Assembly: GCA_005116895.1 (NCBI GenBank)
Contig: SWDO01000001.1
Location: 329,391-363,253, forward strand
Origin: Nitrospira sp.
GTDB taxonomy: Bacteria > Nitrospirota > Nitrospiria > Nitrospirales > Nitrospiraceae
Length of the DNA stretch: 33,863 nt
Direction of reading: 5' to 3'
In this document: piece after piece, positions 23,354 to 31,913 of the stretch
Numbering within the stretch: position 1 is the first letter of the stretch
Layout of the letters: every line of letters begins with the position of its first letter
Made by a program: the position numbers and the translations under genes
The notes under the pieces: model-generated
The model's database searches: none
What the model saw: only the letters and a program-made list of their open reading frames with translations
What the model was told of the DNA's origin: nothing

Positions 23354-23521
23354 TTACGCTGCCTTCGTCATGATTTGCAAGGTATCTCGCATATCGCCCT
23401 CTTCACTCAATTCCTCAGATGCCGCCGCGCGAGCCATCGCCAACCGTCTTCGAGGGCCAATATATGGTTGAGGAGCGATCGGATTGTCTTTTTCAAGTTC
23501 TGGTCGTCTGAATGCCATCAT
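23354..23521 (-). CDS. 55-residue small protein upstream of the nuclease-like gene
   Basis: An open frame begins with two consecutive ATGs (23521 and 23518) preceded by GGAGGA, 3 and 6 nt away, so the second ATG is probably used. The protein starts MMAFRRPELEKDNPIAPQPY, has a basic patch GPRRRLAMARAAA, an acidic SEELSEEGDM stretch, and ends QIMTKAA. No family is recognised. It has no signal peptide. The strong ribosome binding site, the same strand and the 105-nt gap to the nuclease-like gene support a real co-transcribed small gene. Confidence 0.65.
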   Translation of the reverse strand: MMAFRRPELEKDNPIAPQPYIGPRRRLAMARAAASEELSEEGDMRDTLQIMTKAA

Positions 23522-23938
23522 GGCTCCTCCATGTGAGAAGACAACCTACCATAGCCCAAAGGTGGTTTACATGAGCCCGCGACCAATTCCAACTCATCGA
23601 TTATGACCAAGGCATACGGCCAGTCGCGCATGTTGAATTTGGATGGCTTGCAGTAATGGTCACCAACTCCTGTATCTATTTATCCAAGATCGTATCTGTT
23701 TGGATACGCGCATCATTGTCACTATGCTAGGACACTTGCCGAATTCCAATGTCCTTCGACTCCTAACGATCTGAAAGCCCTTGGTATAGGGCTTGCTGAT
23801 ACCATCGGCGTCTACATCTACAAGCATGTATGTTAAGGTCAGATCCCGATTCGGATCTGCCTCTGCAGTGTGTCGCACTTGAGCATCGAATTCGATCAGT
23901 GACATCAGCCGAGCAAATAATAAGCTGGAGGTGTAGCG
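23522..23938. other. Divergent intergenic region with candidate operator
   Basis: These 417 nt separate the 55-residue ORF (minus) from the large protease gene (plus). They contain one exact GTATCC-N5-GATAC site (23692-23707). A 94-codon minus-strand frame (23660-23944) overlaps the protease start and lacks a ribosome binding site, so it is not accepted as a gene. Confidence 0.5.
23692..23707. promoter_or_regulatory. GTATCC-N5-GATAC site 3 (candidate operator)
   Basis: On the complementary strand the site reads GTATCCAAACAGATAC, an exact match to the pattern. The palindrome extends one base each side (C23691, G23708). It lies 170 nt upstream of the 55-residue ORF and 231 nt upstream of the protease gene. 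Confidence 0.5.
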
Positions 23939-26900
23939 ATGCATGCGATCTCTCCGTTACCTAGCTCAGCCTCTCCATCTTGCAAGCGAGTCCGTGCTCC
24001 GTTTTCAATCTTTCGATCTTTCAGCCCTCGCCTCGTTGGAGCACTCACTGCAGTTTCCCTCTTGCTGGCGTTTACACTCTCAGTGACAGCTGTCGAGCCT
24101 CAATCCAATTCCAAAACAAAAGCCAAGGCACCTGAGCGTACGAGCGTAAAAGATCGTGACCTCGATGGCGTTCCAGACGAGCGAGACAACTGCCCTAGTA
24201 TCCCCAACGAGCCGATGAAAAATGGCAAACAACCGCTGGTGTGTGATGGCGCATTCTCGGACGCACTCGACCGCAATGTCTTCTTAGGTTCGCGCACGTT
24301 CCGGGCACCGAAGGGACTCGATCCCAATCTCAAGCCAAATGGCAAACCCACGCATGTGTTGCTGCACATTAAGCGTGACGCCGATGCCGCCGTCTTGCTC
24401 AAGGAGCAGCGCCAGCAACTTCTCACTGCCGGTGTCACATTGTGGCAGTACCTCCCACACTACACATATTACGCCACGGCCCCTGGGACCAGAGCCGAGG
24501 TGGAGAAGGTTCTTGCCCTTCCCTTTGTGCAAGGGTTGAGCGCGATCGAACCCCGAGATCGCATGGCCCGCGCTGTGCGTAGTGGTCACGGTAGCGCAGC
24601 TGAGCGGCAATCCGACGGCCGTCTACTGTACGCCATTGAGTTCTTTCCCGATGTGCCGAACGCGGACATAGCCGAATTGCTGAAGCGCCTGAAGATTAAC
24701 CTCATCAGAGAGGAAGAAGATGAACACATTGTGAAGGTTCAGCATTTTGATGAACTCTTGGCCTTAGCCAAAAGCGATCTTGTCTATTGGATCGACCATG
24801 CAGCCGAAGGCCTGCAGAGGCGTGACGAACCGGCGTTGGCCACAACCTCGGCCGACTTGGTCGAGCGAGTATATGGGTTCAACGGCAACGGGCTCAAAAT
24901 TGCCATGGTGGAAGGCGACCTGCTTCCTGTACCACCCGATCAGCACCCGGACATGAAACTGCGAGTCATTTCCGACAGCGATGGCCAATTCATTGCCAAT
25001 GGACATAACCTGGAAGTCGCCGGCATCATGATTGGGGATGGCACGCTCGACACAACAAAGCGCGGCTTTCTACCCGAAGCGATCCTGATTGGCTTCGCCG
25101 GCGAACACCAAATCTTGGGCACACCCGATCATAAGTCAGCACGTAAGATCTCTTACGTGTTCCCAAAGGAAGCACGCGAACATCATGGCGCTGTCGTAAT
25201 CAACTACTCGAATGGCCCACCGCTGAACTGCAACAAGGTCGGTGAATATACCAAGTGGGGTAAGCATCTCGACAAGGCTGTCTACGACGTGGGAATTTCC
25301 GTTGTCCGTGCGGCGGGCAATAGCCGAGGGCCCAACGGCGATCTAGCAGATGACCCCAAGGAGGGTGGACCCAAGCACGGTCCCTGTCAGGCGGATCTGG
25401 AAAGCCTACCTCATCAGGTCGCCAAAAACGACATCGCTGTCGGCAATTGGGGGCTCATGGATGACCTAAATTGCGGCGCGGCCAATACACTGTGCAATAC
25501 CAGCGCCGCAGGCCCTTCGGCAGATGGTCGTCTGAAACCAGACGTCGTCGCACCAGGCCAAGGCATATACACCACTACCGTTGCCGCAAGACAAGGCTTT
25601 TCCTATACTGCTTTCGGTGGAACTTCGGCCGCTGCCCCGGTCACGTCGGGGGTCATCGGTCAAATCTACGATGCCTTCCGCAGCGCTACCGTGCCCCGCG
25701 ACGTGCTCAACATACCGCCGGCAACCCCCAAAGCCATTCTGATTCACACCGCGCGCGACGTTGGACCTCCAGGACCCGACTACTTTCATGGATGGGGTCT
25801 CATCAATGGGGCCTCGGCTGTGCGCATAGCCCTGCACCATGACAAATATCTTCACGAAGCGACCGTCACCGCCTCCGGCCCAGACGTCCATCATTTCGAT
25901 GTCACGGGCAATGTCTATTCCTTCAAGGTCACGCTGGTCTGGGATGATCCGCCCGCCGGCAACTCCGAAACCCCGACGCTGCAGAACGACCTCGATCTGA
26001 TGGTCACGGATCCAAGCGGGGGAAAAACCTACTTTCCCTTTGATACGCGCCTGAGTTCGCCACGCCTCATTTCAGAAATCCGTCTTCAAGAGGCACTACA
26101 GGGTGCAAAGGTGTGTGCGTCCCTTTTATGCCGAGACCGTGTGAACAATGTCGAGCAGGTGCTGATCACGGATCCAACTGGCGCCGCCCTGCCTACCGGT
26201 ACCTGGACAGCCACGGTCAGCGCGCACCGTCTCGTCGAGGACGAGCAGCGCTTCAGCCTGGTGGTGACACCGACCGAGTGCCCGGTGCATATCTACAACT
26301 CCACGACCCTGGCAGGGCCCGTGACCTGTGCGGCCCAACCGCTGGAACCGGTGGCCGTTTCCATTGAAAGCGACAATGTTGCTCTCAACTGCAACGATCA
26401 AGCGATCAAGGGGGCGGGCAGGCGCGCAGCTGATTATCTCGGGAGACATACCGGCATCTATACGGAACGCACCGGAGTGACTATCAGCAACTGTAAGGTC
26501 AAGAAATTCGACGTTGGCATTGGATTGACCGGTGGAAACAACAGCATCATCACGGGCAACAACATCGAAGAAACCAATATGGGGATACAAGTGGACGCCT
26601 CTCGCGAGGGTGGCATGACGGCCCTCTCGGTGACGAAGAATACCATCCTCGATGTCCAGCCTTACGGCATTCAGGTCAAAGGGCAGTTGCTGAACAGCAG
26701 CATCAGTGCAAATGGCATCGACGCCGCAACAGGTCAGGCAGGCATCAAGCTCTATGCAAGCCCGGCGCGGCGCCCTGAACGCAACAAGATTTCCTTCAAC
26801 TCTATCAGCGGCGGCCCGACAGGCATTACTCTGGAGGGCGTCGAGTTTCTAGACACCCAAAACGTCACGCAAGTCACGCGTCCTTTTGAGAATGAGATCT

Positions 26901-28183
26901 TCGGCAACCTTTTGGGGCCAGAGGTGGCGATCGGGATCAATGAACTGTTCGGCCAGTCGAATAAGATCTTCGCAAATATCGTCCAATCAGGCTTGGTCGG
27001 TATTCATTCGAACAGCAGTCTCGGCGAGCCGGTGTTCACGCATATCTCTCTGAATAACGTGACGCGGGCCGATACCGGCATCTCCATCTCCGGCCCCGCA
27101 AAGGGCTCGATCACAGGCAATGCCATCGGTGGCGCGAACAAGGGCGTGTGGGTCAATCTGACGCAAGGAGAAACCGTCAACGTGCGGTATAACAATCGCA
27201 TCCACGTCCGCAGTGGTGGAACCGGTATCCAGGTGGACGGGGCTACCAAGGTGCTGCTGAACGGCAACGACATATGGAGCGACGATCTTGCCAGCGGTAT
27301 CGGGATCAACGTCCAGTCAAGCAACGATGTAACGGTGCAGGACAATACCGTCCACAACCTGGCGAACGGCATCGCGGTGACATCCAGCACAGAGGTCGCG
27401 CTCCAGGGCAACACGGTCGCTGATCTGGACACTGGCATCGCGGTAAGCTCGACGCCCAGTATCGAGGTCTCAGGTAACACGGTCCGTAACGCCAAGATGG
27501 TGGGTTTGAGTCTAAGCGGCGATGCGGTGCAAGTGGTAGGCAATGTGTTCGAGTACGATCCGAGCGTCTTGCCTCCACCGACAGCACAAAGTGCTATTCA
27601 CTATCTCGGCGGTCAAGGCAGCATCATCAGCGGCAATACCATGACCTCGACGGATCCGACCGAGCATGGCGTGCTGGTTGGGACATTGAGTGCCCTCGCT
27701 AAGAACCAAGTTCATGATTTGACCATCGATTCATTGGTCGCCGATGGCCATACGAACGGGATCACGATCGGCAAGGGGGTGTTCTCAGTTCATCTCGATC
27801 ACAATACAGTCACGGCTAGCAATACTGGTCTGCTCGGTACTGCAGCGACCGACCTACGAACCATCGACGTAACCTGCAATAGTTTCACTGGCGGCAGCAA
27901 GGACGCGGTCTTTCCCCGGCCAGTGGATACTTCATTCAACGTGTGGAGCGAGGTGCCGGCACCGGTGCAAGTGCTCGACAGTAATGGTGATGGGTACGGC
28001 GACAGCGGAACGGGCTATATCTTCTGCTCAAGCGACTATAGCGGCACGCGAACCTGTCCTGCACAGCCGTTTGCTTCGTTCAAGACAAACCAGATCTCGG
28101 ATGATGCGCCTTGGCTCGACACAAGCATAGCCTGTCCTCGGGTTAATGCGGCAGCGAGGGGAATTAGAGGACAGAAGAAATAG
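23939..28183 (+). CDS. Large secreted subtilisin-like (S8) protease fused to a parallel beta-helix
   Basis: This 1414-residue exported protein has a late signal segment (hydrophobic 31-52) and a calcium-binding DRDLDGVPDERDNCP stretch (72-86). A propeptide-like region (about 135-290) precedes the S8 protease core (about 310-640). His356 (GHNLEVAG), oxyanion Asn461 (RAAGNS) and Ser563 (GGTSAAAPV) match subtilases. The position of the catalytic Asp holds Glu325 (IAMVEGD). A jelly-roll C-terminal domain follows (VWDDPPAG, NDLDLMVTDPSGG; about 640-775). Then comes a long right-handed parallel beta-helix (about 778-1350) with NosD-like repeats such as NNSIITGNNIEETNMGI. A DSNGDGYGDSGT calcium loop lies near the end. 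The helix could bind or process a surface polymer. GAGGTGTAGCG precedes the start. Confidence 0.85.
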   Translation: MHAISPLPSSASPSCKRVRAPFSIFRSFSPRLVGALTAVSLLLAFTLSVTAVEPQSNSKTKAKAPERTSVKDRDLDGVPDERDNCPSIPNEPMKNGKQPLVCDGAFSDALDRNVFLGSRTFRAPKGLDPNLKPNGKPTHVLLHIKRDADAAVLLKEQRQQLLTAGVTLWQYLPHYTYYATAPGTRAEVEKVLALPFVQGLSAIEPRDRMARAVRSGHGSAAERQSDGRLLYAIEFFPDVPNADIAELLKRLKINLIREEEDEHIVKVQHFDELLALAKSDLVYWIDHAAEGLQRRDEPALATTSADLVERVYGFNGNGLKIAMVEGDLLPVPPDQHPDMKLRVISDSDGQFIANGHNLEVAGIMIGDGTLDTTKRGFLPEAILIGFAGEHQILGTPDHKSARKISYVFPKEAREHHGAVVINYSNGPPLNCNKVGEYTKWGKHLDKAVYDVGISVVRAAGNSRGPNGDLADDPKEGGPKHGPCQADLESLPHQVAKNDIAVGNWGLMDDLNCGAANTLCNTSAAGPSADGRLKPDVVAPGQGIYTTTVAARQGFSYTAFGGTSAAAPVTSGVIGQIYDAFRSATVPRDVLNIPPATPKAILIHTARDVGPPGPDYFHGWGLINGASAVRIALHHDKYLHEATVTASGPDVHHFDVTGNVYSFKVTLVWDDPPAGNSETPTLQNDLDLMVTDPSGGKTYFPFDTRLSSPRLISEIRLQEALQGAKVCASLLCRDRVNNVEQVLITDPTGAALPTGTWTATVSAHRLVEDEQRFSLVVTPTECPVHIYNSTTLAGPVTCAAQPLEPVAVSIESDNVALNCNDQAIKGAGRRAADYLGRHTGIYTERTGVTISNCKVKKFDVGIGLTGGNNSIITGNNIEETNMGIQVDASREGGMTALSVTKNTILDVQPYGIQVKGQLLNSSISANGIDAATGQAGIKLYASPARRPERNKISFNSISGGPTGITLEGVEFLDTQNVTQVTRPFENEIFGNLLGPEVAIGINELFGQSNKIFANIVQSGLVGIHSNSSLGEPVFTHISLNNVTRADTGISISGPAKGSITGNAIGGANKGVWVNLTQGETVNVRYNNRIHVRSGGTGIQVDGATKVLLNGNDIWSDDLASGIGINVQSSNDVTVQDNTVHNLANGIAVTSSTEVALQGNTVADLDTGIAVSSTPSIEVSGNTVRNAKMVGLSLSGDAVQVVGNVFEYDPSVLPPPTAQSAIHYLGGQGSIISGNTMTSTDPTEHGVLVGTLSALAKNQVHDLTIDSLVADGHTNGITIGKGVFSVHLDHNTVTASNTGLLGTAATDLRTIDVTCNSFTGGSKDAVFPRPVDTSFNVWSEVPAPVQVLDSNGDGYGDSGTGYIFCSSDYSGTRTCPAQPFASFKTNQISDDAPWLDTSIACPRVNAAARGIRGQKK

Positions 28184-28359
28184 GCACCCAGATAGGGAGC
28201 CGATCAAGCAGCCAGGCTGTGAGAAGCCACCCTGTGACATGCTGAGGTGAGGCCACCACTGGCGGAGGTGCCTTTCATGGTTTGATCGAGAAATTGTCGG
28301 CGCAGGTAGACATTCTCGAAACCATACGTTTTGTAATCATATGACCGAAGGAGGATGAC

Positions 28360-29106
28360 ATGCTCGCTCTCAATCGCATTCAAAAGATTCTGGCAATCGC
28401 CCTATTGGCAGGCAGTTCCACGACGACGGGGTACGCTCAACAATGGACCGGGGCGCCAGGATCGGACGGGGCCATCGCTCGGCCAGGCCCCGTGGCAATT
28501 GGGTCAGGACCGACCGACAAAAACCAGGCCGCCTTGCTTGACCTGAAACGCCCCATGAGTGGATCGACCGATGATCTGCTTTTCAGCGCGCGTTCAACCT
28601 TTCGGGACATGACCAGTACGGTGTTTCAAATCGATACAAAGCGCGTGTACATCGGAGGAGCTGTCGGGAAATCGGAGATCGTACCCGACGGGGTATATGA
28701 TCTGGCAGTCGGTCGTGGCGTAGCCATAGGCCTTAACAACCTCACCGATCGTCTCCCGACAGACTACAAGCTCGCCGTCGGTGGGAAAATCATCGCAGAA
28801 GAGGTTCGCATCAAACTCATCAAGGACTGGGCCGATTATGTATTCGATCCAGAATACCGATTGACGAGCTTACCGGAAGTTGAACATTTTATTCAGACCC
28901 ACCATCGCCTGCCGAACATTCCCAGCGCCACCGAGGCGGAGGGGCAAGGGATCGATATCGGACAGATGCAGACGAAGCTTCTGGCAAAGGTCGAAGAGCT
29001 GACCCTTCACCTCATCGAACAACACAAGACCATTGCGACTCTCCAAGGGAGAATCTCGGAACTGGAGTCCGCTCGGCCCGGATCCAAAGCACAGGGAAAG
29101 CCATGA
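28360..29106 (+). CDS. Secreted protein with tail-fibre/S74-like C-terminal domain
   Basis: This 248-residue protein has a signal peptide (ILAIALLAGSSTTTGYAQ). The C-terminal part contains KLAVGGKIIAEEV (137-149) and DYVFDPEYRLTSLPEVEHF, then HHRLPNIPSATEAEGQGIDIGQMQ and a closing coiled coil (about 205-240). This is the pattern found at the C-termini of many secreted or tail-fibre-like proteins, related to the intramolecular-chaperone (peptidase S74) region. It promotes trimerisation. No catalytic Ser-Lys self-cleavage site was identified. GGAGG lies 5 nt upstream of ATG 28360. It is 176 nt after the protease gene and 37 nt before the next secreted-protein gene, so a surface-structure operon is likely. 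Confidence 0.75.
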   Translation: MLALNRIQKILAIALLAGSSTTTGYAQQWTGAPGSDGAIARPGPVAIGSGPTDKNQAALLDLKRPMSGSTDDLLFSARSTFRDMTSTVFQIDTKRVYIGGAVGKSEIVPDGVYDLAVGRGVAIGLNNLTDRLPTDYKLAVGGKIIAEEVRIKLIKDWADYVFDPEYRLTSLPEVEHFIQTHHRLPNIPSATEAEGQGIDIGQMQTKLLAKVEELTLHLIEQHKTIATLQGRISELESARPGSKAQGKP

Positions 29107-29143
29107 CTGCCACCAAGCACGTCACGTGCAGGAGGGACAAATC

Positions 29144-30076
29144 ATGACCTCATCATCTCGAACATGGCCGCTTCTCCTCATGCTCAGTGCCGTGGTAACA
29201 ACAGTCTATGCAGCTGACGACTTGCTCATGTCCTATGTCGTGAAGTCCGGCTCCACGAAGTACTACGATCATCACCAGGGAGTAGTCCTGGCTCCTGGCT
29301 TTTGGGCTCAGGCTGGAGCGGATGTGACGGCAACCATCAATCAGATACCGGGATACTATCTCGACAAGACACCTCTCGACCCCAACGAAAATCAATATAC
29401 CTACAACGAAAGTCGCAAGCTCATCGTGGCCGGCTGTCTCCCACAAAACCGACCGGTTACAAAGACGAGTCCGATTTCTGGGTATACATGGACCATTTGC
29501 AACGAGATCGACTTTGTGAAGGACAAAGTCGTAGAAAGTGAGTTCATATCCTGTCTGGACTTCTATCGAAACGGCGTTATATCTGGCGCGTCTGTGAAGG
29601 AAATCAACTACCGCACCTGGCAATCCTTCCGCTTTTCCTGCCGGGATCTCACGCCTTCGGGGGGGATGACTTCACCGGCGATTAAGACCCCGTTTCTATT
29701 CCACTACGAACGCGAATGCACACTGTCGGAATCGACCGTTCCCGACGTGTACCTCCTCTACGGGCTGAAAGAGTACTGGCAAGGCCCCGGACTTGCCGGC
29801 CAAGCGTTCGCTAGCTTTACGTTTCTACGAGGCACTGCTTCACTGCTCGATCAGGGGAAGAAAGCGGATCCGGCCAACTACTTCGGCCAGACCGATGTGA
29901 TTCCCCGATACCCGACTGCCCTCCCGTTGACCAAACTGCACTGGTTTGAATGGAACTGTCCCCTTGGAATGGTCCTGACCGGAGCCGCCATCGGACACAT
30001 CCCGGACAAGAAGGGCAAGGATACCAGGCCAGTCTATATTCTCGCTGAGTGCCGACGGTTACTGCATAATCCGTAG
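29144..30076 (+). CDS. Secreted protein of unknown function
   Basis: This 310-residue protein is called from ATG 29144 because AGGAGG lies just upstream; the open frame to 29033 overlaps the previous gene. A signal peptide (PLLLMLSAVVTTVYAAD) opens it. The mature part has seven cysteines, for example in AGCLPQ, TICNEID, ISCLDFY, FSCRDLT, RECTLSE, WNCPLG and AECRRL, and many aromatic residues. This suggests a disulfide-stabilised, beta-rich periplasmic or surface protein. The region near FSCRDL and NCPLGMVLTGAAIGH recalls repeated short units, but I cannot name a family. It is the third secreted product in this plus-strand series. Confidence 0.65.
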   Translation: MTSSSRTWPLLLMLSAVVTTVYAADDLLMSYVVKSGSTKYYDHHQGVVLAPGFWAQAGADVTATINQIPGYYLDKTPLDPNENQYTYNESRKLIVAGCLPQNRPVTKTSPISGYTWTICNEIDFVKDKVVESEFISCLDFYRNGVISGASVKEINYRTWQSFRFSCRDLTPSGGMTSPAIKTPFLFHYERECTLSESTVPDVYLLYGLKEYWQGPGLAGQAFASFTFLRGTASLLDQGKKADPANYFGQTDVIPRYPTALPLTKLHWFEWNCPLGMVLTGAAIGHIPDKKGKDTRPVYILAECRRLLHNP

Positions 30077-30203
30077 ACGATAAACCAAGCGGAGCCGACC
30101 GAGAAGAATCTGTTCCTTCATGAAAGGAGCAAGGAATGATACGAGACCTGTGGCGATTAGGAAAGCCGACCTTCACCACTCACGATCGGTCAACCGGAAC
30201 AGG

Positions 30204-30223
30204 GTCCTCTTGGGGAAGAGGAC
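30204..30223. terminator. Hairpin between convergent genes
   Basis: GTCCTCTT (30204-30211) and AAGAGGAC (30216-30223) pair perfectly around GGGG. The hairpin lies between the 3' ends of the secreted-protein gene (30076) and the lipoprotein gene (30251). It lacks a T-run, so a terminator role is likely only from its position. Confidence 0.5.
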
Positions 30224-30250
30224 GAGACTGGGGCTTGTATCAACGTCCTG

Positions 30251-30790
30251 CTACAGCTTGCAGGCTTCCTCCTTGATCTCTGGGCCAGGGATCGGATGTT
30301 GGCGAACCTGCTGCACATAGTTGCGGCAGTCCATCTCGGCCCCTTCCTTCGATGCCTTGCCTTCGTGGACAAACCGCCGCCATTGGATAATCCGATCGGC
30401 GAACGGGTCGTACCGACAAGTATCTTTGCCAGAGGTTTGTCCAGCCAGTTGCTTACACTTAGCTACCCAGAGATCCGAGGTCAATGCGCCACTCTCCACC
30501 GACCTGGTGAGTTCATGGAGTTTATCGGCAAACGACCCAAATTCGCAGATGGCAGGATCTACCGGCGGTGGCGCTGCATGATTCCGATCGACCGTATTCA
30601 GCATCTGCCGGCAACTTGTTTCGCCGGCCTCTTTAGAAATCAGTCCCTTTTCGATCTGCTGCTTGGTTTCCGTCCGTCGTTCATCGAACTTGGATTTGGA
30701 GAGGAGTGCCGGAGCTCCGACCAGCATAGCCGTCGTCGTTGGGCATCCAGCCAAAACCAAGGGTAACAGGCCAAGGAGCAGTCGTCGCAT
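30251..30790 (-). CDS. Lipoprotein with three internal repeats
   Basis: This 179-residue protein is called from ATG 30790, where GAGGT lies 6 nt upstream and a lipoprotein signal begins (MRRLLLGLLPLVLAGC, lipid Cys16). The open frame to 30829 would place the signal too far inside. The mature part consists of three related units, each with an aromatic or charged start, a GxxS/T step and a Cys: QQIEKGLISKEAGETSCRQM, ELTRSVESGALTSDLWVAKC and WRRFVHEGKASKEGAEMDCR. Two units begin with FADKLHE or FADRIIQ. No family is recognised. It follows the Sel1-repeat gene (88 nt gap) on the same strand. Confidence 0.7.
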   Translation of the reverse strand: MRRLLLGLLPLVLAGCPTTTAMLVGAPALLSKSKFDERRTETKQQIEKGLISKEAGETSCRQMLNTVDRNHAAPPPVDPAICEFGSFADKLHELTRSVESGALTSDLWVAKCKQLAGQTSGKDTCRYDPFADRIIQWRRFVHEGKASKEGAEMDCRNYVQQVRQHPIPGPEIKEEACKL

Positions 30791-30878
30791 CGTCAACCTC
30801 ACTTTCAACACACACCGGGTCACAACCATGACTGACGCGCGCGATCATGCGGACCGCGCCTACCGCGTCCGCACCATC

Positions 30879-31913
30879 TCACCGTCTCCCCGTCTTCAGT
30901 TTTGCGTAATGTGCGCAGCCTTTGGGCTCTCTGAGATCGCATGCTTTCCCATAATACCTGAGTGCTTCGGCATCGTCCTGTTTGACGCCTCGTCCGACTT
31001 GATAGACCGTGCCGAGATTAATACAACCCTTTGCATCCCCAGCGTCACAGGCCTTCCTGTAGAGGGTGGCGGCGCGCATGTCGTCCTGCTTGATCCCGGT
31101 CCCCTGGGCATACATCACGCCGAGATTGGAGCAGCCCCTCAGACTCCCGCCGTCACAGGCCTTCCGATAGAGGTCGGCGGCTTGAAAGTGATCCGGTTGG
31201 ACTCCAGTTCCTTCGGCATACATGATGCCAAGGTTGTAGCAGCCTCTCGCATTTCCACCGTCACAGGCCTTCCGATACAAGCCGGCGGCTTGCACATCGT
31301 CCTGTGGAGCCCCGACTCCCTCGGCATACATCACCGCAAGGTTGTAGCAACCCTTCATACTTCCACCATCACACGCTTTTCGAGAGAAGGCAGCGGCTTG
31401 TACGTCATCCTGAGAGACCCCGATTCCTTCGGCATACATCACGCCAAGGTTGTAGCAGCCCTTCGTATTCCCTCCGTCACAGGCTTGTCTATAGAAGTCG
31501 GAGGCCTGCACGTCGTCCTGTGGAGCCCCAGTTCCCTCGGCATACATCACGCCAAGGTTGTAGCAACCTTTCATACTTCCACCGTCACACCCTATCCTCG
31601 AAAAGGCGACCGCTTGAGCGTCGTCCTGTAAGACCCCGATTCCCTCGGCATACATCACACCAAGATTAGAGCAGCCACCCACATCGCCGCCATCACAGGC
31701 TTTCTTGAAAAGAGCAACCGCTCGAGCGTCGTCTTGCTTCACCCCCTCACCTTTCATATGCAACAATCCGAGAGCGTTGCATGCTGTCGCCGTGCCTTTC
31801 TCACACATGGCTTTCATCTGTTGCGGCTGGTCGGCTGCCTCCGAAGATCCCATTTCTGTTGAAATCAATGCGCCGAAGACCATGAACGCGTGAAGTAGCG
31901 GGCGAACCGTCAT
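30879..31913 (-). CDS. Secreted Cys-rich Sel1-repeat protein
   Basis: This 344-residue protein has an N-terminal signal-like segment (about 5-27, LLHAFMVFGALISTEMGSSEA). Eight 36-residue Sel1-like repeats follow, with a consensus such as GCYNLGVMYAEGTGAPQDD followed by a helix ending YRKACDGG. Each repeat carries Cys at position 2 and another near its end. This is the arrangement of the beta-lactamase-like Hcp/Slr proteins, in which the two cysteines form a disulfide between the helices. Such proteins act as binding scaffolds in the periplasm or outside the cell. GGAGG lies 8 nt upstream of the ATG. It shares a strand with, and probably an operon with, the three-repeat lipoprotein gene. Confidence 0.88.
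   Translation of the reverse strand: MTVRPLLHAFMVFGALISTEMGSSEAADQPQQMKAMCEKGTATACNALGLLHMKGEGVKQDDARAVALFKKACDGGDVGGCSNLGVMYAEGIGVLQDDAQAVAFSRIGCDGGSMKGCYNLGVMYAEGTGAPQDDVQASDFYRQACDGGNTKGCYNLGVMYAEGIGVSQDDVQAAAFSRKACDGGSMKGCYNLAVMYAEGVGAPQDDVQAAGLYRKACDGGNARGCYNLGIMYAEGTGVQPDHFQAADLYRKACDGGSLRGCSNLGVMYAQGTGIKQDDMRAATLYRKACDAGDAKGCINLGTVYQVGRGVKQDDAEALRYYGKACDLREPKGCAHYAKLKTGRR
30921..31784 (-). repeat. Eight tandem 108-bp coding repeats
   Basis: These are the DNA repeats encoding the 36-residue Sel1 units. Middle copies are nearly identical in stretches (for example repeated TCGGCATACAT blocks on the plus strand), suggesting recent duplication or gene conversion. Confidence 0.85.

Noticed and set aside
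23660..23944. 94-codon minus-strand frame upstream of the protease
   Set aside because: It overlaps the protease start, lacks a Shine-Dalgarno sequence, and covers the palindromic site region; it is probably not translated.
30663..31631. 322-codon plus-strand open frame with its own repeats
   Set aside because: It is the antisense shadow of the Sel1 repeats, so its periodicity is inherited from the true gene on the minus strand.
30921..31784. Regularly spaced repeats suggesting a CRISPR array
   Set aside because: The 108-bp period keeps a single open frame encoding Sel1 units, and there are no unique spacers between identical short repeats.
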